Shown here: one piece after another, positions 32,852 to 42,226 of the stretch
How positions within the stretch are numbered: position 1 is the stretch's first letter
Layout of the letters: each line of letters starts with the position of its first letter
DNA from: Streptomyces sennicomposti
Lineage (GTDB): Bacteria > Actinomycetota > Actinomycetes > Streptomycetales > Streptomycetaceae
Direction of reading: 5' to 3'
Assembly (NCBI RefSeq): GCF_019890635.1
Contig: NZ_JAIOAB010000032.1
Span: 1-64,000, forward strand
DNA: 64,000 bases
Translations under genes and position numbers: made by a program
Notes under the pieces: generated by a model
Databases searched by the model: none
Told to the model about the DNA's origin: nothing
What the model saw: only the letters and a program-made list of their open reading frames with translations

Positions 32852-33256
32852 GACTGCGCGGATACCGACGACTACGAGGTGATGCAGTGGGACGCCCGTC
32901 AGGGCTGTGAGGTGCGGCAGATCCTGGACCGGGTGGCGGACAAGTGGTCCCTGCTGGTGATCGCGCTGCTGGAGCGCCGCACCCTGCGCTTCAGCGAGCT
33001 GCGCCGGCTGATCGAGGGGATCAGCCAGCGCATGCTCACCGTGACACTGCGCCAGCTGGAACGCGACGGCCTGGTCAGACGTACCGTGCACCCGGTGGTG
33101 CCGCCGCGCGTCGACTACGAGTTGACGCCGCTCGGGACCACGCTGCACGACACGATCCGCAGCCTCGTCGTCTGGACCGAGGAGCATCAGAGCGAGATCG
33201 CCGCGGCCCGCGCCGACTACGACCGGCGGGCCGGGGAACAGGCCGCGGCGTCGTGA
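32822..33256 (+). CDS. HxlR family transcriptional regulator
   Basis: A 144-residue winged-helix regulator: VRQILDRVADKWSLLVIALL, FSELRRLIEGISQRMLTVTL and LERDGLVRRTVHPVVPPRVD are typical. A Cys (CEVRQIL) precedes the HTH, as in thiol/quinone-sensing members. ATG at 32822; longer in-frame starts lack similarity. It probably represses the divergent MFS gene. Confidence 0.93.
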   Translation: MEEGTLKSPTDCADTDDYEVMQWDARQGCEVRQILDRVADKWSLLVIALLERRTLRFSELRRLIEGISQRMLTVTLRQLERDGLVRRTVHPVVPPRVDYELTPLGTTLHDTIRSLVVWTEEHQSEIAAARADYDRRAGEQAAAS

Positions 33257-33402
33257 TCCGCCGGGTGGTTCGAGGGGGTCACCGGTCACCGCCTGTTTCC
33301 CGCCGGTTTCCCCGTCGAATCACCCGCCGATTCGCTTCGGCCGCCCCTCGGTCACTTCCGCGATTCCTTCCGGCATTCCCGTCGGTTCCGTCGCCGTTCC
33401 CC

Positions 33403-33426
33403 GCCGAGCAATCACCGATGCTCGGC
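33403..33426. terminator. possible terminator after the HxlR gene
   Basis: An 8-bp stem GCCGAGCA/TGCTCGGC with an 8-nt loop lies 147 nt past the HxlR stop in an otherwise gene-free stretch (33257-33505). Weak because of the distance. Confidence 0.35.
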
Positions 33427-33505
33427 GCGCGACCGAGCAATTTCGGCCAGCCGCGTACGGGATTTCCCCGCCGATCCGAAAACCACCAGCCCGGGAAAAA
33501 GCGAA

Positions 33506-33535
33506 GGCCGGTCTCGGATTTCTCCGAAACCGGCC
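33506..33535 (-). terminator. intrinsic terminator of the second tRNA-Pro gene
   Basis: On the minus strand GGCCGGTTTCGGA/TCCGAGACCGGCC with a GAAA loop, about 20 nt past the tRNA. Similar to the terminator at 18182-18211 with substitutions mainly in the loop-side half. Confidence 0.75.
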
Positions 33536-33556
33536 CTGGACTACGACTCTCACGAG

Positions 33557-33630
<74 letters not shown>

Positions 33631-33733
33631 TCGCGGTCACGGCGGGGTGAACCGCGTGATCGCGCGAACGTCACTTTACCGCACGTCCGGGGCCGGGCCG
33701 AAAGGGGCGCGGGGCCAGGGGGACAATCGGCGT

Positions 33734-34327
<594 letters not shown>

Positions 34328-34418
34328 CGGTTCCCCCGGGGCCGAGCGGGCGGGAGCGTCTCGCGGTCGGTGCCGCACCGGTGTACGCCCCGTCCGCGCC
34401 GTACGGCAGACTCGGGGC

Positions 34419-35189
34419 GTGCGAAAGATCCATGTCATCGGCATCGGTGCGGGCGACCCCGACCAGCTCACCCTCCAGGCGGTCAGGGCGCTGCGCGACA
34501 CGGACGTGTTCTTCGTCCTGGACAAGGGCGAGGTGAAGTCGGACCTCGTACAGCTGCGCCGGGACATCCTGGAGGCGCATGTGCCGGCGGGGACGTACCG
34601 CGTGGTCGAGGCCCGGGACCCGGAGCGGGACCGGGCGGCGGACGGCGCCGGCTACTCCCCCGCCGTCGGGGACTGGCGCAGCGCCCGCGCGGATGTCTAC
34701 GAGCGGCTGATCGCCGGGGAACTGGACGCGAACGGGCGCGGCGCGTTCCTGGTGTGGGGCGATCCGTCCCTGTACGACAGCACGCTCGGGATTCTGGAGG
34801 AGGTGCTGGACCGGGGCTCGGTGGCGTTCGAGTACGACGTCGTGCCCGGCATCAGCAGCGTCTCCGCGCTGGTGGCCCGGCACCGTACGGGGCTGAACCG
34901 GGTCGCCCGGCCGGTGCAGATCACCACGGGACGGCGGCTGGCGGAGGGGTTCCCGGAGGGCGTGGACGACGTGGTGGTGATGCTCGACGCCCACCAGGTC
35001 TTCCGGCGGTACGCCGATCAGGACATCGACATCTACTGGGGCGCCTACATCGGCACCCCGGACGAGATCCTCGTCTCGGGGCCGATCGCGGAGGCGGGCC
35101 CCCGGATCGAGCGGCTGCGCGCGGAGGCGCGGGAGCGGAAGGGGTGGGTCATGGACACCTATCTGCTGCGCCGTCGGCCGAAGGAGTAA
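34419..35189 (+). CDS. cobF: precorrin-6A synthase (deacetylating)
   Basis: A 256-residue SAM-dependent methylase of the tetrapyrrole family, which methylates C-1 of precorrin-5 with loss of acetate in aerobic cobalamin synthesis. Motifs: IHVIGIGAGDPDQLTLQAVR, FLVWGDPSLYDSTLGILEEV and VVPGISSVSALVARHRTGLN. GTG at 34419 fits the family N-terminus. Other cob genes are not in this window. Confidence 0.94.
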   Translation: MRKIHVIGIGAGDPDQLTLQAVRALRDTDVFFVLDKGEVKSDLVQLRRDILEAHVPAGTYRVVEARDPERDRAADGAGYSPAVGDWRSARADVYERLIAGELDANGRGAFLVWGDPSLYDSTLGILEEVLDRGSVAFEYDVVPGISSVSALVARHRTGLNRVARPVQITTGRRLAEGFPEGVDDVVVMLDAHQVFRRYADQDIDIYWGAYIGTPDEILVSGPIAEAGPRIERLRAEARERKGWVMDTYLLRRRPKE

Positions 35190-35380
35190 CGGCCGGCGGA
35201 GTAAAAGGCGTAAGCAGTACGGCGTGGGGACGCGGGAGGGGTAGGGGGCGGGGCGGCCGTCGGGTGCGTGTCGGGTCTTCCGGGGGCCGGAAGCGCCGGA
35301 CGCGGGTCGGTGGTCGGCTTTCCCTGATGCCGGACGCCGGGCGCGGCCTGGCGGGTGTCTGCTGCGCGTCGCGTCCCGTG

Positions 35381-36223
35381 TCAGCACGGCTCGGCCGCGG
35401 GTGTGGCCGCGTGGGGTGTGTGGTGCTGGATCTCATGCCGGTGCGGCCGCCGGTCGGGGGTCCGTGCGGGCCGGTTCCGGCCGACCTCGTGGTCGGACAG
35501 CGGGCCCACCTCCCAGCCGGCGTCGCGGCAGGCGGTCACCAGGGCGGGCAGCGCGCCGAGGGCCGCGTGCCAGCAGCCGGGCGCGGAGGCCCGGTCGGAG
35601 TCGTGCAGCAGGACCGTGCCGCCGCCGCGCACGTCCGCACCGAGCGTGGCCTCGACCGAGGCGGGCGTGGCCTCCGCCGTCCAGTCCCGGCCCCAGGCGG
35701 TCCACAGCACCGGACGCAGACCGAGCCGCCGGGCCGCCGCCCAGCGGCCGCCGGTGAGGATGCCGTAGGGCGGCCGGTACCAGACCGGGCGGGTCCCCGT
35801 GACCTCGTGCACGGCGCGCACCGCCCGCGCGGTCTCCCTGAGGTCGCGGCCGGGTGCGGGCAGCCAGGGGCGGCTGTGGGTCCAGCCGTGCACGCCGAGT
35901 TCGTGGCCCCGCCCGGCGATGTCCCGGGTGAGTTCCGGATGGCGGACGGCGCTCTCACCGAGGACGAAGAAGGTGGCGCACACGCCGAGCCGGTCGAGTT
36001 CGTCCAGGAAACGGGGCGTGGACGCGGGATCGGGGCCGTCGTCGAAGGTGAGCGCCACATGAGCCGGGTGGCCGAGGCCGGCCAGGCGCGGAAGGCAGAC
36101 GGAGCGGAAGCGGGGCAGCCAGGTGGCGGCCGGGACGATGTGCGCGGCGATGACGGCGGCGAGCGGCGCCAGGGCCGCCGCGACCGTCCGCGCGGTGCCG
36201 CCGCCCGGTGCTGTTCCTCCCAC
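35381..36223 (-). CDS. polysaccharide deacetylase (NodB homology domain)
   Basis: A 280-residue carbohydrate esterase 4-type protein. Motif 1 TFDDGPD (Asp61, Asp62), motif 2 HGWTH (His112, His116), motif 3 RPPYG, motif 4 WGRDW and motif 5 LLHDSD are all present. An N-terminal hydrophobic stretch (residues 12-34) may be a signal or anchor, so it probably acts on cell-wall or extracellular glycans. GTG at 36223. The last 25 residues are His/Pro/Arg-rich. Confidence 0.92.
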   Translation of the reverse strand: MGGTAPGGGTARTVAAALAPLAAVIAAHIVPAATWLPRFRSVCLPRLAGLGHPAHVALTFDDGPDPASTPRFLDELDRLGVCATFFVLGESAVRHPELTRDIAGRGHELGVHGWTHSRPWLPAPGRDLRETARAVRAVHEVTGTRPVWYRPPYGILTGGRWAAARRLGLRPVLWTAWGRDWTAEATPASVEATLGADVRGGGTVLLHDSDRASAPGCWHAALGALPALVTACRDAGWEVGPLSDHEVGRNRPARTPDRRPHRHEIQHHTPHAATPAAEPC

Positions 36224-36420
36224 TGTCTGCTCCCCTCTGCTCCGCTCCGGTCGGAGCTTCGCTGTTCCAGTCGGAACTTCACTGCTCCGGTCCGGGCTCT
36301 CTGTTCCGGTTTCCGGGCTTCTCTGTTCCGGTCCGGGCTTCTTCGGTGCCGGTCCGGGCTGTTCGGATGTCGTTCAGGTCCGTTCGGATGTCGTTCAGGC
36401 CCGTTCGGGTGTCGCTCGGG
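36224..36420. repeat. short tandem repeats spanning the 3' end of the EamA-like gene
   Basis: Two families of about 20-21 bp: GTTCCGGTCCGGGCTTCT-like units (36240-36360) and TTCGGATGTCGTTCAGGTCC-like units (36362-36420, three copies). The second family includes the stop codon of the transporter gene at 36395 and its last codons. Confidence 0.65.
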
Positions 36421-37402
36421 TGCTCTCGGTCGCGGCCGGTGCTTCGCGGCGTCGTCCGTCCCGCCCGGCCACGGGGCGAGAGGTCGGCGCGGGTCGGGCG
36501 TCCCACTCGCCCGAGACCTCGGGGCAGCGGGCCAGGCCGACCGTGCCCGCCGCGATCAGGGCGACGCCGGCCGCCTCGGGCAGGACGCGCGCGCCCAGCG
36601 CGATGTGCTCCCCGAACAGCGCCCAGCCGAGCGCCGTGCTGGTCAGCGCGTCCCCCAGGGTGAGCGCGGGCTGGGAGGCGACCAGGGTGCCGGCGCGGAA
36701 GGCGCACTGGAGCAGCCCGAAGGCGGCGAGGCCGGTGACGGCGGTGGCGTACGTCGTCCAGTGCGCCGCCAGTGCCGCCGGGCCCTCGGGAATACGTCCC
36801 GTGACCTCCTTCAGGAGCGCGGCCGTCGCCGCGAACAGCACGGCGGAGGCCACGCCGAGGACGGCGGCCCGGGGCGCGGCGCGGACGAACCTTGCGACCA
36901 CGGCCAGGACGAGCACCGCGCATCCCACGCCCACGGCGACCGGGAACCAGCGGGACGCGTCGGCGGTGGCCCGCCCGGCGGACGGGGCGGCGGCGCCGAG
37001 AAAGAGGGCGAGGCCTGCGGCCAGCGCCAGGAAGGACAGCCAGGTGGTCCGGCCCGGGCGGCGGTGGAAGGCGGCCCCGCCGATGGCGAGCATGAACAGC
37101 AGTTCGCTCGCCAGCAACGGCTGGACGACCGAGAGGCTCCCCACGGCGAGCGCGGCGGCCTGCGCCACGGCGGACCCGGCCAGCAGCCCGGCCCCGGCCA
37201 GCCACGACAGCCGCCGATCACGACGGGACGGGCCGGACGGCTCGTCAGCACTGTCCGGACCGTCCGGACCGTCCGGGTCGTCCTTCGGTTCCGTCGCCGC
37301 ATGCCCCTGCCCCGGCTCCATCGCCGCGCGCCGCATCAGGACCGAGGCGGCGGCGTTGGCGCAGGCGGCGAGCAGGGCGAGGAGGACGGTGAGCGCGTTC
37401 AC
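36395..37402 (-). CDS. EamA/DMT-like transporter
   Basis: A 335-residue membrane protein with about nine to ten helices in two halves, for example LTVLLALLAACANAAASVLM, VVQPLLASELLFMLAIGGAA and TLGDALTSTALGWALFGEHI, the last a typical DMT segment. A hydrophilic Asp/Gly/Pro loop (DDPDGPDGPDSADEP) follows helix 1 and the C-terminus is hydrophilic. GTG at 37402 with GAGAGGAG upstream, 10 nt after the SDR gene stop. Substrate unknown. Confidence 0.86.
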   Translation of the reverse strand: MNALTVLLALLAACANAAASVLMRRAAMEPGQGHAATEPKDDPDGPDGPDSADEPSGPSRRDRRLSWLAGAGLLAGSAVAQAAALAVGSLSVVQPLLASELLFMLAIGGAAFHRRPGRTTWLSFLALAAGLALFLGAAAPSAGRATADASRWFPVAVGVGCAVLVLAVVARFVRAAPRAAVLGVASAVLFAATAALLKEVTGRIPEGPAALAAHWTTYATAVTGLAAFGLLQCAFRAGTLVASQPALTLGDALTSTALGWALFGEHIALGARVLPEAAGVALIAAGTVGLARCPEVSGEWDARPAPTSRPVAGRDGRRREAPAATESTRATPERA

Positions 37403-37412
37403 CCCGCTCCTC

Positions 37413-38261
37413 TCAGCCGAAGCGCGAGGCGAGCCGGCGGTACAGGGCGGGGGCCGCGCCGCGCACCCGGCCGGGGACCCGCGTCCAGCCGGGCACGTAC
37501 ACCTCGTCCCGGCCGCGCGCGACCGCCTCCCACACCGCGTCGGCGACCCGGCCGGCCGGGACGGGCTTGGGCCGGGAGCGCCGGTAGGGCACGCCGCGGC
37601 GGTCGAAGAACGGGGTGTCCACGACGCCGGGCACGACATGGCTGATGCCCACCCCGGTGCCCCGCAGTTCGTAGCGCACGGCGTCGGCGAAGGCGCTCAG
37701 CGCGGCCTTGGTGGCGGAGTAGACCGCCTCGTCGCGCACCCCGACCGTGCCCGCCAGGGAGCCGATGATGACCACGCGGCCGGCGCCCTGGCCGACCATG
37801 GCGGGCAGCAGCAGCCGTACGAGCCGCAGGGTGGCGAGGACGTTGACGTCGAACATCTCGTCGATGGTGTGCTGCGGCATGGTGTGGAACGGTCCGGCCC
37901 AGCCGATGCCCGCGCCGGCCACCAGCAGGTCCACCCGGCCGACGCTGTCCAGTGCGAACTCGGCGAGCCGGTGCTCGGCGTCCGGCCCGGACAGATCCGC
38001 CGGATAGGCGAGCGCGGAGGTGCCCCGGGCGACTTCCTCCAGTCGGGTGCGGTCGCGTCCGTTGAGGACCAGGTGCCAGCCGCCCTCCGCGGCGAGCCGG
38101 CGGGCGACGGCCGCGCCGATCCCTGAGGAGGCGCCGGTCACGAGCGCGCCCCCGCCGAGCGGTGTGCCGTCGGCCGCGTGGCGGCGCGAGGTGCGCGCCG
38201 CCGCCGGGGCCTCGACCGGGGTCCTGGAGCCTGACCGGACGCGGGAAGGGGCTTGGGACAT
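37413..38261 (-). CDS. short-chain dehydrogenase/reductase
   Basis: A 282-residue Rossmann oxidoreductase with the cofactor motif TGASSGIGAA, NNAG-equivalent VAGAGIG, catalytic Ser in IIGSLAG and YSATK (Tyr-x-x-x-Lys). The first 35 residues are a hydrophilic extension. A classical SDR reducing a carbonyl with NAD(P)H; substrate unknown. It is followed by the EamA-like gene and is probably co-transcribed with it. Confidence 0.92.
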   Translation of the reverse strand: MSQAPSRVRSGSRTPVEAPAAARTSRRHAADGTPLGGGALVTGASSGIGAAVARRLAAEGGWHLVLNGRDRTRLEEVARGTSALAYPADLSGPDAEHRLAEFALDSVGRVDLLVAGAGIGWAGPFHTMPQHTIDEMFDVNVLATLRLVRLLLPAMVGQGAGRVVIIGSLAGTVGVRDEAVYSATKAALSAFADAVRYELRGTGVGISHVVPGVVDTPFFDRRGVPYRRSRPKPVPAGRVADAVWEAVARGRDEVYVPGWTRVPGRVRGAAPALYRRLASRFG

Positions 38262-38432
38262 CGGAGCGCACCTCTGGGTCGACGGTGACCGTGGGCCGCC
38301 GGTGCGGCCCCGGCGGTCCGGGACGGCCGTGCCGGGGGTGAGGTATCCCGGGGGCCGGAACCGAAACGCTGGAACGGTCGGGGTTGCGGGGCTGTTCGTT
38401 TGACTGCGCTGGGTGAGGGTTACTCACTTCCA

Positions 38433-39740
38433 GTGTCGTCCCAAACACCCGCGCCGCCACCCCTGCCCGCCGCCCGGGGCCCCCGGAGGGAACAGGCGTA
38501 CGACCAGTCGTCCGACTCGGAGGCCGCACGGCTGCTGATCGTCAGCGCGAGCATGGGCTCGGGACATGACACGGTGGCCGCGGAGCTGGCGCGCCGGGCC
38601 CGCGCCGCCGGCAAGGAGGCGCAGGTCGTCGATGTGCTGGCCCTGCTGCCGTACGGCCTGGGGGACGGACTGCGCGGTTTCTACCAGACCGCCGTCCGGC
38701 ACTGTCCATGGGTCTACGCGGGCATCTACGACTTCTTCCTGAGGCCGGGCACCCGCCCCCGGCCGAGCGGCACCCCGCTGGCCCGGCTGGCGAGCGGCCG
38801 GCTGCTGCGGCTGGTGCGCGAGACGCGCGCGGACGTCGTCGTGCCCGTCTTCCATCTGGCGGCGCAGCTGACCGGGCATCTGCGGGCCCGCGGGGCGCTG
38901 CGGGTGCCCAGTGCGGTGGTCGTGGTGGACTTCGCGGTGCACCGGCAGTGGCTCCATCCGGGCAACGACCTGCATCTGTGCGTCACGGACGAGGCCGCCG
39001 ACGAGGTGCGCAGCGCGCTCGGCCGACCGGCGGAGGCGCCGGGTCCGGTGGTGGCTCCGGACTTCTTCGGCACCGGGCCGGGGGCGGCCGGGTCGGGTGG
39101 TGTCGAGCCGGGGGCGTCGGAGGCTGGGACGGTCGGGTCGGGGGCGGTCGGGTCGGGGGCGTCCTGGGCTGGGGCGGGCGGGTCGTGGGCTGGGGCGGGC
39201 GGGTCGGCCGGGTGGCCGGACCGGTTCGAGCGGTTCGGTGGTGGGCGGCCCGCCGTGCTGCTGTCGGCGGGCGCCTGGGGCGCGGGGGCGGATCTGGCGG
39301 GCACCGCCCGGCTGCTGGCCGGGCACGGTTTTCTGCCGGTCGTGCTGTGCGGGCGCAACGAGCGGCTGCGCCGCGCCCTGTCCGCCGTGCCCGGCGTCCT
39401 CACCCCCGGCTGGGTGACGGACATGCCGGAACTGCTGCGCGCGTGCGCCGCCCTGGTGGACAACGCGGCCGGGCAGACCGCCGTGCAGGCCCTCGCCGCG
39501 TCGCTGCCGGTCGTCGGATACCGGCCGCTGCCCGGGCACGGCGCGGAGGGCGTACGCCGGATGGCGGCACTCGGGGTGTCCGACCACGCCCCGGACGAGG
39601 CCGCCCTGCTGCGGTCCCTGTCCCGCCTCACGACGGACGGCCCGGAGCGCGCGCGGCGGATCGCGGCCGGGCACGCGCTGTTCCGCGGGGACGCGCTGAC
39701 CCACGTCGTACGCGCCGGGACGGCCGGCGGACCTTCGTAA
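38433..39740 (+). CDS. glycosyltransferase (MurG/MGDG synthase-like)
   Basis: A 435-residue GT-B fold protein. The N-terminal half starts LLIVSASMGSGHDTVAAELA, as in monogalactosyldiacylglycerol synthase-like enzymes; the C-terminal half has VLLSAGAWGAGADL, VLCGRNERLRRAL and DNAAGQTAVQALAASLPVVG. The linker (about 49 residues, 39062-39220) is a Gly/Ser/Ala low-complexity insert coded by tandem DNA repeats. GTG at 38433 or TTG at 38400 may be the start. Probably transfers a sugar to a lipid; acceptor unknown. Confidence 0.87.
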   Translation: MSSQTPAPPPLPAARGPRREQAYDQSSDSEAARLLIVSASMGSGHDTVAAELARRARAAGKEAQVVDVLALLPYGLGDGLRGFYQTAVRHCPWVYAGIYDFFLRPGTRPRPSGTPLARLASGRLLRLVRETRADVVVPVFHLAAQLTGHLRARGALRVPSAVVVVDFAVHRQWLHPGNDLHLCVTDEAADEVRSALGRPAEAPGPVVAPDFFGTGPGAAGSGGVEPGASEAGTVGSGAVGSGASWAGAGGSWAGAGGSAGWPDRFERFGGGRPAVLLSAGAWGAGADLAGTARLLAGHGFLPVVLCGRNERLRRALSAVPGVLTPGWVTDMPELLRACAALVDNAAGQTAVQALAASLPVVGYRPLPGHGAEGVRRMAALGVSDHAPDEAALLRSLSRLTTDGPERARRIAAGHALFRGDALTHVVRAGTAGGPS

Positions 39741-39804
39741 ATCCGCAAGGACCCGCAAGCCTGTAGCTCCACGGCCCCGCAGGCCCGCCGCCCTCTAGCC
39801 CACA

Positions 39805-39850
39805 GCCCCCCAGCCCCGCAGCCCCGCAGCCCCGCAGCCCCGCAGCCCCA
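39805..39850. repeat. 8-bp tandem repeat (CAGCCCCG)
   Basis: About five copies of CAGCCCCG between the convergent glycosyltransferase and RpiB-like genes, ending 5 nt before the latter's stop. The rest of the 115-bp gap is C-rich without a gene. Confidence 0.75.
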
Positions 39851-39855
39851 GGACC

Positions 39856-40326
39856 CTACGAACGCCCCGTACGGTCCTCGTCCCTGCGGGCGTCCATGCG
39901 GGCGATCCGGGCGACGTTCTCCCGGTCGTCGCTGTCCTGGCTCGGCTCGGCGGCGAACCAGGCGTCGAGTATCTCGGTCAGCAGCGGCTCGGAGGTCAGA
40001 CGCAGGCCGAGGGCGAGGACATTCGCGTCGTTCCAGCGGCGTGCGCCGTCGGCCGTGTAGGCGTCGGTGCACAGGGCGGCGCGTATGCCGGGCACCTTGT
40101 TGGCGGCGATGGACGCGCCGGTGCCGGTCCAGCAGCAGACCACGGCCTGGTCGGCCCGGCCGTCGGCGACGTCCTGGGCCGCGGCCTGCGAGCACGCCGC
40201 CCACTGGGGGTCGGCGCCGGGCCGCAGCGCGCCGTGGGTGATCACCTCGTGGCCGCGTTCGCGCAACCGGGCCACCAGGGCTCGGGCCACGGGTTCGTCC
40301 ATGTCGGAGGAGACGGAGATCCGCAT
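39856..40326 (-). CDS. RpiB/LacA/LacB family sugar-phosphate isomerase
   Basis: A 156-residue ribose-5-phosphate isomerase B-type protein: ISVSSDMDEPVARALVARL, CCWTGTGASIAANKVPGIRA with the catalytic Cys, and NDANVLALGLRLT. It may interconvert ribose and ribulose phosphates or a related sugar phosphate. ATG at 40326. The longer open frame upstream passes through tandem repeats and is not coding. Confidence 0.9.
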   Translation of the reverse strand: MRISVSSDMDEPVARALVARLRERGHEVITHGALRPGADPQWAACSQAAAQDVADGRADQAVVCCWTGTGASIAANKVPGIRAALCTDAYTADGARRWNDANVLALGLRLTSEPLLTEILDAWFAAEPSQDSDDRENVARIARMDARRDEDRTGRS

Positions 40327-40408
40327 GTCCCGGAGCGTAACGCCCGACGCCGGGGCGTCGACACCTCTGAACTCCCAGGGTCCGGAGGCGACCAGGCACC
40401 GGGCCGGC

Positions 40409-40510
40409 ACAGGACCCGGACCCGTGCAGGAACCGGACCGTTGCAGGAACCGGACCGTTGCAGGACCCGGACCGGCGCAGGACCCGGACCGGCGCAGGAC
40501 CCGGACCGTT
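40409..40510. repeat. 17-bp tandem repeat, six copies
   Basis: Units alternate between GCAGGAACCGGACCGTT and GCAGGACCCGGACCGGC. Five are exact 17-mers from 40426 to 40510, with a diverged sixth before. The array begins directly after the kinase stop codon (minus strand, 40512) and sits between it and the RpiB-like gene. Confidence 0.9.
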
Positions 40511-40511
40511 C

Positions 40512-41645
40512 CTAGAACAGGTTCATGCCGAGGAGCAGCGCGCAGACGAACAGGGCCGCGCCGCCGAGGACGGCGAGGACTCGGAAGTGGCGGCGCACCG
40601 AAGTGCGCACGCCCGGGCGGCGCGGGGCCACCCGGTGCACGCTCGTGCTCCAGCCGGTGTCCGGCCCGGACGTCGCGGGCGTGGCGGGGCCTTGGTCCGG
40701 GGCGCCCTGGTGGAGCGCCGGTCCGGCGGACGGCTGCTGCGCGCCCCGGTGGCGGCCGGGTCCCGTGTTCCGCCGGCCCGTCTGCCGGTACGGCTCGACG
40801 GCGTCCGGCAGCTCCGGCGGCAGCGGTTCGGGTGCGCCGCGCCAGGCGCCGCTGCGGAACCAGTCCGCCGCCTGCCGGGCGGTGGGGCGGTCCTCGGGGC
40901 GCTTGGCGAGCATACTCAGCAGATACGCCTCGAAGGCGGGCGGCAGCGCGGCGCCCCGCTGGTGCGGCGGGACGGGCGGGGCGTCGACGTGCTGGTAGAG
41001 CAGCGCGGTCGGGGTGTCGGCCTCGAAGGGCGGGTGGCCGACGGCCAGCTGGTAGAGGACGCAGCCGAGCGAGTACATGTCGGAGGCGGAGGACGCCGGG
41101 GTGCCGATGGCGCGTTCGGGCGCCAGGTACAGGCCGGTGCCGACGATCTGGCCGGTGGTGGTGAGGCCGGCGGAGGGGTCGTCCACGAAGCGGGCGATGC
41201 CGAAGTCGGCTATGCGTATGGTGCCGTGGCGGTCGCTCAGCAGGTTGCCGGGCTTGACGTCGCGGTGCACGATGCCCTGTTCGTGTGCGGCGGCGAGCCC
41301 TTCGGCGGCCTCCTGGGCGACCTGGGCCAGCCGGTCGGCGTGCAGCGGGCCGCCGCCGGTCAGCTCGGCGGCGAGGCTGCCGCCGTCGACCAGTTCCATG
41401 ACGAGGAAGCAGCGGCCTTCCCAGGTTCCGAAGTCGAGGGTGCCGACGACGTTGGGGTGGTTGAGCCGGGCGGAGGTCTGCGCCTCCAGCCGGAACCGCG
41501 CCTCGGCCGACGCGTCGGCCACGTCGTTCAGCAGCACCTTGACCGCGACCGGCCGGCCGAGCACCTCGTCCTGGGCGTGCCAGACCTCGCCCATACCGCC
41601 GCGCCCGATGACCGTGTGCAGCCGGTACCGATCCGCCACCAGCAC
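40512..41645 (-). CDS. transmembrane Ser/Thr protein kinase
   Basis: A 377-residue Hanks-type kinase: P-loop IGRGGMGEVW, Lys36 in VAVK, HRDVKPGN with Asp129, DFG at 147 and GTGLYLAPE. After residue 265 a Pro/Gly/Arg-rich linker leads to one membrane helix near residues 352-374 and a two-residue end, so there is no extracellular sensor domain. GTG at 41645, with GTG 41639 as alternative. It stands alone; substrates unknown. Confidence 0.93.
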   Translation of the reverse strand: MLVADRYRLHTVIGRGGMGEVWHAQDEVLGRPVAVKVLLNDVADASAEARFRLEAQTSARLNHPNVVGTLDFGTWEGRCFLVMELVDGGSLAAELTGGGPLHADRLAQVAQEAAEGLAAAHEQGIVHRDVKPGNLLSDRHGTIRIADFGIARFVDDPSAGLTTTGQIVGTGLYLAPERAIGTPASSASDMYSLGCVLYQLAVGHPPFEADTPTALLYQHVDAPPVPPHQRGAALPPAFEAYLLSMLAKRPEDRPTARQAADWFRSGAWRGAPEPLPPELPDAVEPYRQTGRRNTGPGRHRGAQQPSAGPALHQGAPDQGPATPATSGPDTGWSTSVHRVAPRRPGVRTSVRRHFRVLAVLGGAALFVCALLLGMNLF

Positions 41646-41941
41646 CCGTAGACCGCCTCAATCCCCGAAGTCCCACCCTCATGACCGCGCCCCCGGTGAC
41701 GGGCGCGGCGGCAGCCGGACACCGCTTCCGGGTCGCGGCAACCGGCCCATCTTAACGATCACTTGGCGTGCCGCCGACCGTCGCCTCGCCTCCGGTACGG
41801 CGGCCTGCGGGCGTTCGGTGCGCCCCACTGAACCCTTATGAGTGAAAAGCAGGAAGTCGCTTCTCGTACAAATATGTAGAACTGATCATGTATGTCATCG
41901 TCGCCGTACCCGCTGATCCGCACGGGAAAGGGAGGACGATC

Positions 41942-42130
41942 TTGGACCCATTGACCTGGCTGCTCATCCCGTTGGCGACCGTGTTCATGGCGAGCGTGTG
42001 GAGTTGCTGCGCCGGGCGCTCGCGGCGTACCGACGTCTGGTCGGACGTGCAGCGCTACGACCAGGTGCGGGCGGCGCTGGAGCGCGCCGCGAACTCCGAG
42101 GTGCCGGTGGGCTCCGCCTCGCGCGGCTGA
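41942..42130 (+). CDS. small single-pass membrane protein
   Basis: A 62-residue protein starting LDPLTWLLIPLATVFMASVW, one membrane helix, then a charged tail (DVWSDVQRYDQVRAALERA). TTG at 41942 has GGGAGGACGATC upstream and aligns with the usual M-D-P-L-x-W-L-L start of a small protein common in Streptomyces; an in-frame ATG at 41888 is less likely. The AT-rich patch at 41865-41900 probably holds the promoter. Function unknown. Confidence 0.75.
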   Translation: MDPLTWLLIPLATVFMASVWSCCAGRSRRTDVWSDVQRYDQVRAALERAANSEVPVGSASRG

Positions 42131-42174
42131 ACGGCTGCCGCCCGCCTCGGCGCTCTGTCCCGGGTGCGGGTCCG

Positions 42175-42212
42175 TGGGGGCCGGGCGCGCGGTTCCCCGC
42201 GCCCCTCCCGGG
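42175..42212. repeat. dispersed Streptomyces hairpin element
   Basis: GGGCGCGCGGTTCCCCGCGC is the core of a short palindromic sequence found many times in Streptomyces chromosomes at gene ends (established from general knowledge, not searched here). It lies between the small membrane protein and the acyl-CoA ligase stop and may act as a terminator for both strands. Confidence 0.55.
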
Positions 42213-42226
42213 GCGCGGTCACCGCC

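Noticed and set aside
38751..40399. Minus-strand frames across the glycosyltransferase and the repeat downstream of the kinase
   Set aside because: Antisense or repeat-derived low complexity; the RpiB-like start at 40326 accounts for the real gene.
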